Notes under the pieces: generated by a model | What the model was told of the DNA's origin: nothing | Seen by the model: only the letters and a program-made list of their open reading frames with translations | The model's database searches: none | Made by a program: the position numbers and the translations under genes | Assembly: GCF_014650875.1 (NCBI RefSeq) | Contig: NZ_BMVU01000005.1 | Span: forward strand, 1 to 64,000 | Reading direction: 5' to 3' | DNA from: Streptomyces minutiscleroticus | Lineage (GTDB): Bacteria > Actinomycetota > Actinomycetes > Streptomycetales > Streptomycetaceae | DNA: 64,000 nt | Shown: piece by piece, positions 22,699 to 31,439 of the stretch | How the letters are laid out: the number at the start of each line of letters is the position of its first letter | How positions within the stretch are numbered: position 1 is the first letter of the stretch

Positions 22699-23034
22699 GA
22701 CGGCTCCCGGTCGCGACTGGCGTGCGGGCGGAGGGGTGGCGCTTCCTTACTCCGGAGTCAACTTACCCGTGGGTCAATAAAAATCAACGGGCCGGGAGCG
22801 CCAGGATCCGCCCGCGACCCGCACGAGGAAGGCGTCCGTACGGGGAGGGTGCCGCGCGGCCGGATGCGCGGGTGCGTCGCGGACGTCGCCCGCCCGGCCG
22901 CCAACGGGGAACCCCCATCGGGCGGGGAGCCGCCGCCGTCGCGACGGGCCGCCCGTGCCGCGGCCGTCGCGGCGAGCCGGCCGGGCCTCAGGCCGGGGCG
23001 GCGGACCGGCCGGGGCGGCCCGCCGCGACGGCGC
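22699..23034. other. Intergenic region, 336 bases
   Basis: Holds the acyl-CoA synthetase 5' region, including an AT-rich patch at 22750-22790 (AATAAAAATCAACG) that may be the promoter/operator, and the ABC permease terminator at 22963-23032. No gene seen. Confidence 0.55.
22963..23032. terminator. Branched hairpin after the ABC permease
   Basis: GCCGTCGCGGCG (22963-22974) pairs perfectly with 23021-23032. The 46-base interior folds again (GGCCT-C-AGGCC and GCCGGCC arms). It begins three bases past the permease stop. Confidence 0.65.
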
Positions 23035-23898
23035 TCAGCTCACCACGTCCTTGCGGGCGAAGCCGCGGAAGGCCAGGGCGAACAGGACCACGGCGTACGC
23101 CACGGAGACCGAGGCGCCCTGGATCATGCCGTTCCACTCCGGGGTCTGCTGGACGGTGTCGGCCCAGGCGAACTGCCAGTGCGCGGGCAGGAAGCGGCGC
23201 CAGTCGCCGAGGGCGGTCACCGCGTCCAGCACGTTGCCGACGATGGTCAGGCCGACCGCGCCGCCCACCGCGCCCAGCGGGGCGTCGGTCCGCGTGGACA
23301 GCCAGAACGCCAGCCCGGCGGTGACCAGGTTCGACACGAAGAGGTACGCGACCACGACGAGCAGCCGCTGGACGGCCGTGCCGGTGGCCAGCGCGCCGCC
23401 CGTCGGGATCTGCAGCGGCCCCCAGCCGTACGCCGCCGTGCCCACCGCCAGCGCGACCAGCGGCAGCAGCAGCATGGCGGCCAGGCTCAGGCCGAGCGCG
23501 ACGACCAGCTTCGACCACAGCAGGCGGACCCGCGGCACGGGCGCGGCGAGCAGGTAGCGCAGCGACGCCCAGCTCGCCTCGGAGGCCACCGTGTCCCCGC
23601 AGAACAGCGCCACGGGGATCACCAGCAGGAAGCCGGCCGAGACGAACAGGGCCGTCGCGGCGAAGTTGGCGCCCGAGGCGGTGGCGGTGTCCATCAGGTT
23701 GATCCGGTCGCCGCGCGAGCCCGGCTCGTCGCCGATCGCGAACGCCACCACCAGGACGAACGGCAGCGCGGCCAGCACGCCGAACATCAGCAGCGTGCGG
23801 CGCCGCTTCAGCTGCCGCGCCAGTTCCACGCGCAGCGGGAGGGTGCGCCCCGGCCGGTAGCCGTGGGCCACCTCGGTGGGTGCGGCCGATGCGGTCAC
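23035..23898 (-). CDS. ABC-2 type transporter permease
   Basis: 287 residues with about six hydrophobic segments (for example TLLMFGVLAALPFVLVVAFAI, TALFVSAGFLLVIPVALF and LVVVAYLFVSNLVTAGLAFWL). The cytoplasmic motif SEASWASLRYLLAAPVPRVRLL is typical of ABC-2/NatB-like permeases. Start: GTG 23898 overlapping the stop of the upstream fusion gene (GTGA), so the ATPase domain of that fusion is its obvious partner. Together they would form an exporter; the cargo is unknown. The long frame reaching upstream to 26868 is a shadow of the fusion gene. Confidence 0.9.
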   Translation of the reverse strand: MTASAAPTEVAHGYRPGRTLPLRVELARQLKRRRTLLMFGVLAALPFVLVVAFAIGDEPGSRGDRINLMDTATASGANFAATALFVSAGFLLVIPVALFCGDTVASEASWASLRYLLAAPVPRVRLLWSKLVVALGLSLAAMLLLPLVALAVGTAAYGWGPLQIPTGGALATGTAVQRLLVVVAYLFVSNLVTAGLAFWLSTRTDAPLGAVGGAVGLTIVGNVLDAVTALGDWRRFLPAHWQFAWADTVQQTPEWNGMIQGASVSVAYAVVLFALAFRGFARKDVVS

Positions 23899-26861
23899 GG
23901 GGTGCCTCCGATCAGGGTCAGGAACGCGTCCTCCAGGCGCCGGTGCGGGCCGAGCGAGGCCACCGGCACCTCCAGCCGGACGAGCTCCACGAGCAGCCGC
24001 GCGGCCGCGGCGGAGCCGCCGTCCTCGGTGGAGCCACCGTCCTCGGTGGAGCCACCGTCCTCGGTGGAGCCACCGTCCTCGGTGGAGCCACCGTCCGGGG
24101 CAGAGCCGCCGTCCTCGGTGGAGCCACCGTCCGCGGCAGAGCCACCGTGCTCGGCGGAGCCACCGTCCGGGGCAGAGCCACCGTGCTCGGCGGAGCCACC
24201 GTCCGGGGCAAGGGCACCATCTGGGGCCGGGGCGCCGTCCGGGACGGGGGCGCCGTCCGCGGGGGCGCCGGGAGCGGCCGCCGGGACGGTGGTGCCGCCC
24301 TCCGCCTCCGCTCCCTTCCCCGGCCCCTTCGCTTCGAGCCGCACCAGCAGGCCGCCCTCCGCGCGCACCGCCGAGGCCACGCCCGGCAGGGCCGCGACCT
24401 TCTCCACGAGCGCGTCCGGGACCTCCTCGGCGAGGCCGACCAGCAGCGTGTCGCCCGCGCCGACGATCTCCCGCACGGGACCCGTCCGCACGAGCCGCCC
24501 CCGGTCCATGACGACCAGGTGGGTGCAGGACTGCTCGACCTCCGCGAGGAGGTGGCTGGAGACGATGACCGTGCGGCCCGCCGCCGCGTACCGGATCATC
24601 ACCTCGCGCATCTCGCGGATCTGCGGCGGGTCGAGGCCGTTGGTCGGCTCGTCCAGGATCAGCAGGTCGGGCAGGCCGAGCATGGCCTGGGCGATGGCGA
24701 GGCGCTGGCGCATGCCCTGGGAGTAGGTGCGGACCGCGCGGGCCAGGGCGTCGCCGAGGCCGGCGATCCGAAGCGCCTCGTCCAGGTGCGCGTCCTCGGC
24801 GGGGCGGCCGGTCGCCCGCCAGTACAGCTCCAGGTTCTCGCGGCCCGACAGGTGCGGCAGGAAGCCCGCGCCCTCCACGAACGCCCCGACCCGGGACAGC
24901 ACCGGCGCGCCGGGCCGCACCGGCCGCCCGAAGACGTGGATCTCGCCGCCGTCGGGCTCGATCAGGCCCATCAGCATGCGCAGGGTGGTGGTCTTGCCCG
25001 CGCCGTTCGGGCCGAGCAGGCCCAGGACCTGGCCGCGCTCGACGCGGAAGGACAGGTCGCGCACCGCGTACCGGTCCGTCGACTTCGCGTACCGCTTGCT
25101 CAGTCCGCTGATCACGAGCGGGACGTCGGCCAGGGCGGGGTCGGCCGGCGCGGCCGCCGTGCGGCGGCGGCCCGTCAGCAGCAGGACCAGCGCGAGGACC
25201 GCGGCGGCCCCCGGCAGCCACCACACCCAGGACGGCAGCGACGTGGCGGGCGCCGCCAGGGCGGGCACGGTCGGCACCGTGAGGCCGTCGCCCTTCAGGG
25301 ACACGGTGTACGTGGCCGGGGCCGCCGGCGACGCGTACGCGAGGTCGGTCGAGGACAGCACCAGGCGCAGCCGGTGCCCCTTGCGCACCTCGTGGTCGAT
25401 CGCGGGGAGCGTGAGGCGCACGTCCCGCTCGCCCTCCACCCGTACCGGGGTGACCAGCTGGGACGGCAGCACCTGGCTCGTGCCGTCCGCGCCGACGTCG
25501 TAGACCTTGGCGAAGAGCACCGCGTCGCCGCCCGTGGACTTCACGTGGACGGTCGCGGTGGGCGAGCCGGTGACGCGCAGGTCCTCGGACAGCGGCGCGG
25601 AGTCGAACTTCGCGAACTGGCCGGGGAAGTCCAGGGACACGCCCACCCCGAGCGAGGACAGCCGCCCGAGGCCGCCGGCGCTGCCCAGGCCGGGCAGGGA
25701 GGACAGGCTGGGCGGCCCGGCGCCCGCGGGGTTGTCGAAGCGCTGCTCGCGGCCCGCGAGTCCGATCGTGCGGGTGTCGTTCGACAGGCCCGGGTAGGCG
25801 TCGGCGCTCGCGCCGCGCAGCGTGGACTCCCCGTCGGTGGAGTCCACGCCCCCGGTGCGGCTGACGCGGAAGGCGGGGCCGGTGTCGGCGCTCTCGTCGC
25901 CCTTGAGGTAGCGGTCGAACCAGGCGTCCACGCGGGCGTACACGCGGGCGGCCTCCATGTCGCCGCCGTCGTGGCCGCCGGAGATCCAGTCGACCTTCAC
26001 GGGCGCGCCGTTGGCCCGGACCGCCTTCGCGATCGCGTCGGCCTGGCCGAGCGGGAAGAGGGAGTCGGACTGGCCCTGCGTGATGAGCGTCGGCACCCCG
26101 ATCCGGTCGCCGACGGCGGACGGGGAGCGCTCGTCGAGCAGCTTCGCCGCCCCGGCGTCCGGCGTGCCGGACTCGGCCACCCGCTCGTACATCCGGCACA
26201 GCTCGGCCTCGAACCGCTCGCAGCCGCCGCCGGAGTTGATGAACAGGCTCGCCCACAGCTTCTTGAACACCCCGTTCGGGAACAGGGCGTCCGCGAGGTT
26301 CCAGTAGGTGATGGACGGGGCGATCGCGTCCACGCGCTCGTCGTACCCGGCCGCGAGCAGGGAGACCGCGCCGCCGTACGAGGCGCCGGTGACGCCCACG
26401 CGCGGGTCGCCGTCGCCGTCGAGCCGCACCTCCGGCCGCTGTGCCAGCCAGTCGATCAGCTTGGAGACGTCGGCGACCTCGCCCTTCGGGTCGTTGAGCC
26501 CGATCTTCCCGGTGGACCGTCCGAAGCCGCGCGCGGACCACGTCAGCACCGCGTACCCGTCGCGGGCGAGGTCCTCCGCCTGGGCGCGCACGGATGCCTT
26601 GGTGTCGCCGAAGCCGTGGGCGAGCAGCACGGCGGGGCGGCGTCCTGAGCCCGCGGTGAAGTACGAGGTGTCGATCCGCACGCCGCCGCCCATGTCCGCG
26701 ACCCTGTCGGCGCGGTGAACCTCCGGCGGCTCGTCGGCGGCGGCGCTCACGGCCGTCCACGTGCCGGCGCCGGCGAGCACGGCGACGGCGGCCGCGGCGG
26801 CGAGCCACCGGCGCGGTCCCCGCGGCCGGGGCCGCGGCGGTCGGGGCAGTCGAAGATCCAT
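23895..26861 (-). CDS. Secreted alpha/beta hydrolase fused to ABC transporter ATPase
   Basis: 988 residues. N-terminal signal or anchor (17-42). An S15/CocE-type alpha/beta hydrolase with nucleophile elbow GASYGG (S161), LLAHGFGDTKAS and WISGGHDGGDM, plus a C-terminal beta domain of the X-Pro dipeptidyl-peptidase type. One membrane helix (PSWVWWLPGAAAVLALVLLL, about 541-562). Then a full ABC ATPase with Walker A GPNGAGKTTT (near 615), signature YSQGMRQRLAIAQ (near 720) and Walker B LLILDEPTNGLD. This puts the hydrolase outside and the ATPase inside. An 18-bp minisatellite adds DGGSTE repeats (about 884-949). Start: ATG 26861. Coupled by GTGA overlap to the permease. I recall related fusions in other streptomycetes; function unknown. 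Confidence 0.9.
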   Translation of the reverse strand: MDLRLPRPPRPRPRGPRRWLAAAAAVAVLAGAGTWTAVSAAADEPPEVHRADRVADMGGGVRIDTSYFTAGSGRRPAVLLAHGFGDTKASVRAQAEDLARDGYAVLTWSARGFGRSTGKIGLNDPKGEVADVSKLIDWLAQRPEVRLDGDGDPRVGVTGASYGGAVSLLAAGYDERVDAIAPSITYWNLADALFPNGVFKKLWASLFINSGGGCERFEAELCRMYERVAESGTPDAGAAKLLDERSPSAVGDRIGVPTLITQGQSDSLFPLGQADAIAKAVRANGAPVKVDWISGGHDGGDMEAARVYARVDAWFDRYLKGDESADTGPAFRVSRTGGVDSTDGESTLRGASADAYPGLSNDTRTIGLAGREQRFDNPAGAGPPSLSSLPGLGSAGGLGRLSSLGVGVSLDFPGQFAKFDSAPLSEDLRVTGSPTATVHVKSTGGDAVLFAKVYDVGADGTSQVLPSQLVTPVRVEGERDVRLTLPAIDHEVRKGHRLRLVLSSTDLAYASPAAPATYTVSLKGDGLTVPTVPALAAPATSLPSWVWWLPGAAAVLALVLLLTGRRRTAAAPADPALADVPLVISGLSKRYAKSTDRYAVRDLSFRVERGQVLGLLGPNGAGKTTTLRMLMGLIEPDGGEIHVFGRPVRPGAPVLSRVGAFVEGAGFLPHLSGRENLELYWRATGRPAEDAHLDEALRIAGLGDALARAVRTYSQGMRQRLAIAQAMLGLPDLLILDEPTNGLDPPQIREMREVMIRYAAAGRTVIVSSHLLAEVEQSCTHLVVMDRGRLVRTGPVREIVGAGDTLLVGLAEEVPDALVEKVAALPGVASAVRAEGGLLVRLEAKGPGKGAEAEGGTTVPAAAPGAPADGAPVPDGAPAPDGALAPDGGSAEHGGSAPDGGSAEHGGSAADGGSTEDGGSAPDGGSTEDGGSTEDGGSTEDGGSTEDGGSAAAARLLVELVRLEVPVASLGPHRRLEDAFLTLIGGTP
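24013..24210 (-). repeat. 18-bp minisatellite in the hydrolase-ABC gene, 11 units
   Basis: Eleven head-to-tail units of GAGCCACCGTCCTCGGTG type, all 18 bases, encoding DGGSTE, DGGSAP, HGGSAE and variants. In frame, near the C-terminus of the ATPase. Confidence 0.96.
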
Positions 26862-26890
26862 GCGCCAACGGTACGGGCCGCCGCGCACGG

Positions 26891-26927
26891 GCCGGGCGGG
26901 GGTCCGCGGTTCGGACTCCCGCCCGGC
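26891..26927. terminator. 16-bp hairpin after mmsA
   Basis: GCCGGGCGGG plus GTCCG pair with CGGAC plus CCCGCCCGGC, one G-T wobble, 5-base loop. It starts 15 bases past the mmsA stop. Confidence 0.82.
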
Positions 26928-26941
26928 GGCGCCGGTCCCGT

Positions 26942-28444
26942 TCAGTGGTTGCGCGGGAAGCCCAGGTCGACGCCTGCCGGGGCCTCGGACGGGTCCGGCC
27001 AGCGGGTGGTGACGACCTTCCCGCGCGTGTAGAAGCGCGTGCCGTCGTTGCCGTAGATGTGGTGGTCGCCGAAGAGCGAGTCCTTCCAGCCGCCGAAGGA
27101 GTGGTAGCCCACCGGGACCGGGATCGGCACGTTGACGCCGACCATGCCGGCCTCCACCTCCAGCTGGAAGCGGCGGGCCGCGCCGCCGTCGCGGGTGAAG
27201 ATCGCGGTGCCGTTGCCGAACGGCGAGGCGTTGATGAGGGCCACGCCCTCCTCGTACGTCTCCACGCGCAGCACGCACAGCACCGGGCCGAAGATCTCGT
27301 CCTGGTACGCCTTCGCCGTGGTGGGCACCTTGTCGAGCAGCGACAGGCCGATCCAGTGGCCGTCCTCGTAGCCCTCGACCGTGAATCCGGTGCCGTCGAG
27401 GACGACCTCGGCGCCCTCCGCCGCCGCGCCCGCCACGTAGGACGCCACCTTGTCGCGGTGGGCCTTCGTGATCAGCGGGCCCATCTCGGAGGACGGGTCG
27501 TCGCCCGGGCCGATCTTGATCTTCTCGGCGCGCTCGCGGATCCGCTCCACCAGCGCGTCGCCGGTGGAGCCGACGGCGACGACGGCCGAGACGGCCATGC
27601 AGCGCTCGCCCGCCGAGCCGTACGCGGCGGAGACGGCGGCGTCGGCGGCCGCGTCCAGGTCGGCGTCCGGCAGCACCAGCATGTGGTTCTTGGCGCCGCC
27701 GAGCGCCTGGACGCGCTTGCCGTGCGCGGAGGCGGTGGCGTGGACGTACCGGGCGACGGGGGTGGAGCCCACGAAGGAGACGGCCGCGACGTCCGGGTGG
27801 GTCAGGAGCCGGTCGACGGCGGCCTTGTCGCCGTGCACGACGTTGAACACGCCGTCCGGCAGCCCCGCCTCGGCCAGCAGTCCGGCGAGGAGCACGGACG
27901 CCGACGGGTCCTTCTCGCTCGGCTTGAGCACGAAGGTGTTGCCGCAGGCGATGGCGACCGGGAACATCCACATCGGCACCATGGCCGGGAAGTTGAACGG
28001 AGTGATGCCCGCGACGACGCCCAGCGGCTGCCGGATCGATGCCACGTCCACGCGGCTCGCGGCCTGCGTGGACAGCTCGCCCTTCAGCTGCACGGCGATC
28101 CCGCAGGCCAGGTCGACGATCTCCAGGCCGCGCGCGACCTCGCCGAGCGCGTCGGAGTGCACCTTGCCGTGCTCGGCGGTGATCAGCCGGGCCAGCTCGT
28201 CCCGGTGCTCGTCGAGCAGCGCCCGGAACCTGAACAGGATCGACGTGCGCTGCGCGAGCGAGGACTGCCCCCAGGCGGCGTACGCCTCCTTCGCGGCGGC
28301 GACCGCCGCGTCCACCTCGCCGGCCGTCGCGAAGGCGACCCGCCGGGCCACCGCGCCGGTCGCCGGGTCCGTCACCGGCCCGTACGCGCCCGACGTGCCC
28401 TCGACGGCCCTTCCCCCGATCCAGTGCTGGACGGTCTTCGTCAT
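26942..28444 (-). CDS. mmsA: Methylmalonate-semialdehyde dehydrogenase (CoA-acylating)
   Basis: 500 residues, aldehyde dehydrogenase superfamily. It oxidises malonate or methylmalonate semialdehyde to acetyl- or propionyl-CoA, the last step of inositol (IolA) and valine catabolism. Visible: GITPFNFPAMVPMWMFPVAI, FVLKPSEKDP, the catalytic cysteine in GSAGERCMA (C282), and PVGYHSFGGWKDSLFGD, the family's C-terminal block. Start: ATG 28444 behind GGAGCGAGGAG; the longer frame is a shadow of iolD. It is last gene of the iolC-iolB-iolD-mmsA operon, 53 bases after iolD and followed by a strong terminator. It may serve as iolA. Confidence 0.95.
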   Translation of the reverse strand: MTKTVQHWIGGRAVEGTSGAYGPVTDPATGAVARRVAFATAGEVDAAVAAAKEAYAAWGQSSLAQRTSILFRFRALLDEHRDELARLITAEHGKVHSDALGEVARGLEIVDLACGIAVQLKGELSTQAASRVDVASIRQPLGVVAGITPFNFPAMVPMWMFPVAIACGNTFVLKPSEKDPSASVLLAGLLAEAGLPDGVFNVVHGDKAAVDRLLTHPDVAAVSFVGSTPVARYVHATASAHGKRVQALGGAKNHMLVLPDADLDAAADAAVSAAYGSAGERCMAVSAVVAVGSTGDALVERIRERAEKIKIGPGDDPSSEMGPLITKAHRDKVASYVAGAAAEGAEVVLDGTGFTVEGYEDGHWIGLSLLDKVPTTAKAYQDEIFGPVLCVLRVETYEEGVALINASPFGNGTAIFTRDGGAARRFQLEVEAGMVGVNVPIPVPVGYHSFGGWKDSLFGDHHIYGNDGTRFYTRGKVVTTRWPDPSEAPAGVDLGFPRNH

Positions 28445-28497
28445 GGCTCCTCGCTCCTTCGCGGACGGCTTCACGGACGGCGGCGGCGCGCCGGACC

Positions 28498-30435
28498 TCA
28501 CAGGTGGCGGCGGCGCGCCGCGACCTGCCGGTCGTACACCTCGCGGGCCTTGACCGCGGCCGGCCGGCCGGCGGTCTCGGCCACGGGTACATCCCACCAG
28601 GCCTGGGCCGGGGGCGCGCCCGACACTGTGTCTGCCGTTTCGGTCTCCACGTAGACACATGTGGGAGTGGTCGCGGCGCGCGCCTCGGCGAGCGCCGCGG
28701 ACAGCTCGCGCACCGTCCTCGCACGCAGCACGCGCAGGCCGAGGCTGGCGGCGTTCGCCGCGAGGTCGACGGGGAGCGGCGCGCCCGTGAAGCCGCCGTC
28801 CCCGTCGCGGTGGCGGTAGGCGGTGCCGAACCGCTCGGCGCCCACCGACTCCGACAGGCCGCCGATCGAGGCGTAGCCGTGGTTCTGCAGGATCACCACC
28901 TTGACCGGGACGCCCTCCTGCACGGCGGTGACGATCTCCGTCGGCATCATCAGGTACGTCCCGTCGCCGACCAGCGCCCACACGGGACGTCCCGGCGCGG
29001 CGAGGCTCACGCCGATCGCGGCCGGGATCTCGTAGCCCATGCACGAGTAGCCGTACTCGACGTGGTACTGGTCGCGGGACCGGGTCCGCCACAGTCCGTG
29101 CAGGTCGCCGGGGAGGGAGCCGGCCGCGTTGACGATGATGTCGTCCTCGGTGACGAGCCGGTCCAGCGCGCCGAGGACCTGCGGCTGGGTGGGGCGCAGG
29201 TCGGCGTCCTCGGCCTCGAGGGCGGCGTCGACGCGGTACTCCCAGCGCTCCTTGTCCTCGGTGTACTCGGCGACGTAGGCGGGGTCGGCACGGTGGCCGT
29301 GCAGGACGAGCGCCTCGGTGAGCGCCTCCAGGCCGGCGCGGGCGTCCGCGACGAGCGGCTGCCCGGACAGCTTGTGGCCGTCGAAGGCGGCGATGTTGAG
29401 GTTCACGAAGCGCACGCCGTCGCCCGCGAAGAGGGTGTGGGAGGCGGTGGTGAAGTCGGTGTACCGGGTGCCGACGCCGATCACCAGGTCGGCGGTGCGG
29501 GCGAGTTCGTCGGCGGTGGCGGTGCCGGTGTGCCCGACGCCGCCGACGTCCTGCGGATGGTCGAAGCGCAGCGAGCCCTTGCCGGCCTGGGTGGAGGCGA
29601 CGGGGAAGCCGGTGGCCTCGGCGAACTCCCTGAGCGCCTCCTCCGCGCCGCTGTGGTGCACGCCGCCGCCCGCGACGACGAGGGGGCGGCGGGCCGCGCG
29701 CACGGTCCGCACGGCGGCGGCCAGCTCCTCCGGGTCGGCGACCGGCCGGCGCACGCACCACACGCGCTCGGCGAAGAACTCCGCCGGCCAGTCGTACGCC
29801 TCCGCCTGGACGTCCTGCGGCAGCGCGAGCGTGACGGCGCCGGTCTCGACCGGGTCGGTGAGCACGCGCATCGCCTGCAGCGCGGCCGGGACCAGCGCCT
29901 CGGGGCGGGTGACGCGGTCGAAGTAGCGGGAGACCGGCCGCAGGCAGTCGTTGACGGACACGTCCCCGGCGTAAGGGACCTCCAATTGCTGCAGGACCGG
30001 GTCGGCGGGGCGGGCGGCGAAGGTGTCGCCGGGCAGCAGCAGGACCGGCAGGTGGTTGATCGTGGCGAGCGCGGCGCCCGTGACGAGGTTGGTGGCGCCG
30101 GGCCCGATGGAGGTCGTCACGGCGTGCGTGGACAGGCGGTCGCTCTGGCGGGCGTAGCCGACGGCCGCGTGCACCATGGCCTGCTCGTTGCGCCCCTGGT
30201 GGTACGGCATCTCCGCCGCGTACTCCACGAGCGCCTGGCCGATCCCGGCGACGTTGCCGTGCCCGAAGATGCCCCAGGTGGCGTCGATCAGCCGGCGCCG
30301 CGCGCCGTCGCGCTCGGTGTACTGCGCGGCCAGGAACCGCACCAGCGCCTGAGCGACCGTCAGCCTGACGGTCGCCGGCCGCGCGGACCGGCCCGCGGCC
30401 GGCTCCGCCGGCCGGTCCGTCCTCGGCTCTGTCAT
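28498..30435 (-). CDS. iolD: 3D-(3,5/4)-trihydroxycyclohexane-1,2-dione hydrolase
   Basis: 645 residues, thiamine-diphosphate enzyme that opens the ring of the inositol catabolite to 5-deoxyglucuronate. N-terminal pyrimidine-binding domain (IFGHGNVAGIGQALVEY; YHQGRNEQAMVHAAVGYARQ), central domain, and C-terminal diphosphate motif GDGTYLMMPTEIVTAVQEG followed by QNHGYASIGGLSESVG. Start: ATG 30435 overlapping the iolB stop (ATGA). Length fits the family. The ordering iolC-B-D-mmsA by tight overlaps shows one transcript from 32416 leftward. Confidence 0.96.
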   Translation of the reverse strand: MTEPRTDRPAEPAAGRSARPATVRLTVAQALVRFLAAQYTERDGARRRLIDATWGIFGHGNVAGIGQALVEYAAEMPYHQGRNEQAMVHAAVGYARQSDRLSTHAVTTSIGPGATNLVTGAALATINHLPVLLLPGDTFAARPADPVLQQLEVPYAGDVSVNDCLRPVSRYFDRVTRPEALVPAALQAMRVLTDPVETGAVTLALPQDVQAEAYDWPAEFFAERVWCVRRPVADPEELAAAVRTVRAARRPLVVAGGGVHHSGAEEALREFAEATGFPVASTQAGKGSLRFDHPQDVGGVGHTGTATADELARTADLVIGVGTRYTDFTTASHTLFAGDGVRFVNLNIAAFDGHKLSGQPLVADARAGLEALTEALVLHGHRADPAYVAEYTEDKERWEYRVDAALEAEDADLRPTQPQVLGALDRLVTEDDIIVNAAGSLPGDLHGLWRTRSRDQYHVEYGYSCMGYEIPAAIGVSLAAPGRPVWALVGDGTYLMMPTEIVTAVQEGVPVKVVILQNHGYASIGGLSESVGAERFGTAYRHRDGDGGFTGAPLPVDLAANAASLGLRVLRARTVRELSAALAEARAATTPTCVYVETETADTVSGAPPAQAWWDVPVAETAGRPAAVKAREVYDRQVAARRRHL

Positions 30436-31439
30436 CGGTAGCCCTCCGTGTGCTCGGGGTGGAAACGGATCCGCCACTCCCGGTCCCCGCCCGGTCCTGC
30501 CATCACGTTCAGGTAGTACATCGCGTGGCCGGGCTGGGCGACGGACGGGCCGTGCCATCCGTCGGGGACGAGGACGGCGTCGCCGGTGCGGACCTCGGCG
30601 AGGACGTCGCTGCCGCCCTCGCGCGAGGGGAACACGCGCTGGTACCCGAGACCGTTCGGACCCTCGATCTCGAAGTAGTAGATCTCCTCCAGCTCGCTCT
30701 CCTCCCCCGGCCGGTGCTCGTCGTGCTTGTGCGGCGGGTACGAGGACCAGTTGCCGCCGGGGGTGACCACCTCCACGGCGATGAGGCGGTCGCAGTCGAA
30801 GGCGTCGGCGGCGGCGAAGTTGCGCACCTTCCGGGTGCAGCGGCCGCTGCCGCGGTCCTCGACGGGAACCTCCGGCGCGGGGCCGTAGCGGGCGGGGAGT
30901 CGGCGCTCGCACTTCGCTCCTGCCAGGGCGAAGCGGCCTCCCGCGCCGGAGGCGATCTGCACCCGGGCGTCACGCGGGACGTACGCGAAGTCGCTGACTC
31001 CGTCGAAGACGCCCTTGCGGCCCGAGAGGTCGAACGTGGTGACGCCCGCGGCGGTGGCCGTGCCCCCGGCCGCCGCGGTGACGTCCGCCGGGGCGTGTGC
31101 CGCGGTGTCGGTGACGCGCACGGTGCAGCCGCCGGCGAGCGGCAGCACGATCCACTCGCTGTCGGCGGTGCCGAAGACGTGCGCCTCCCCCGGGCCCAGT
31201 TCCACGACGCGCAGGCCGCTGAAGGCCCAGCCGGCCCGCTCGGGCCCGATGTCCAGGGCGTACGCGGCGGTGGCGGTGGCCCCGGCGGGGAGGTGCAGGT
31301 CGCGGCGGCCCGGCGTACCGGAGGCGCCGGGCGTACCGGGTGTATCGGAGACGTCGGGCGTGCCAGGCGTACTGGAGGCATCGGGTGCGCCGGGTACGCC
31401 GGAGGCGTCGGGTGCGCCCTTCGGGCGGGGCGCGCTCAT
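30432..31439 (-). CDS. iolB: 5-deoxy-glucuronate isomerase with repeat-extended N-terminus
   Basis: 335 residues. A KduI/IolB cupin that converts 5-deoxyglucuronate to 2-deoxy-5-keto-gluconate. The double-cupin motifs are YPPHKHDEHR (metal ligands), ELEEIYYFEIEGPNGLGYQRVF and VLVPDGWHGPSVAQPGHAMYYLNV. The family is normally about 270-300 residues; the surplus is an N-terminal P/G/T/S/D tract (12-44) encoded by a 27-bp repeat, after which the normal start DLHLPAGA appears. Start: ATG 31439 with ATGA overlap to iolC. It could alternatively initiate internally, but no ribosome site is visible there. Confidence 0.94.
   Translation of the reverse strand: MSAPRPKGAPDASGVPGAPDASSTPGTPDVSDTPGTPGASGTPGRRDLHLPAGATATAAYALDIGPERAGWAFSGLRVVELGPGEAHVFGTADSEWIVLPLAGGCTVRVTDTAAHAPADVTAAAGGTATAAGVTTFDLSGRKGVFDGVSDFAYVPRDARVQIASGAGGRFALAGAKCERRLPARYGPAPEVPVEDRGSGRCTRKVRNFAAADAFDCDRLIAVEVVTPGGNWSSYPPHKHDEHRPGEESELEEIYYFEIEGPNGLGYQRVFPSREGGSDVLAEVRTGDAVLVPDGWHGPSVAQPGHAMYYLNVMAGPGGDREWRIRFHPEHTEGYR
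31308..31406 (-). repeat. 27-bp degenerate repeat at the 5' end of iolB
   Basis: About 3.5 units encode ASGVPGAPD, ASSTPGTPD, VSDTPGTPG and ASGTPG. In frame and absent from the conserved cupin core. Confidence 0.85.

Noticed and set aside
22750..22790. Possible operator CCCGTGGGTCAATAAAAATCAACGGG ahead of the acyl-CoA synthetase (first 20 bases shown in part: CCCGTGGGTCAATAAAAATC)
   Set aside because: Only five bases at each end pair; too weak to list as a site, though the AT-rich patch may hold the promoter.
24013..24210. Eleven 18-bp repeats as CRISPR or iterons
   Set aside because: No spacers, in frame inside an ABC ATPase gene, and no replication genes nearby.
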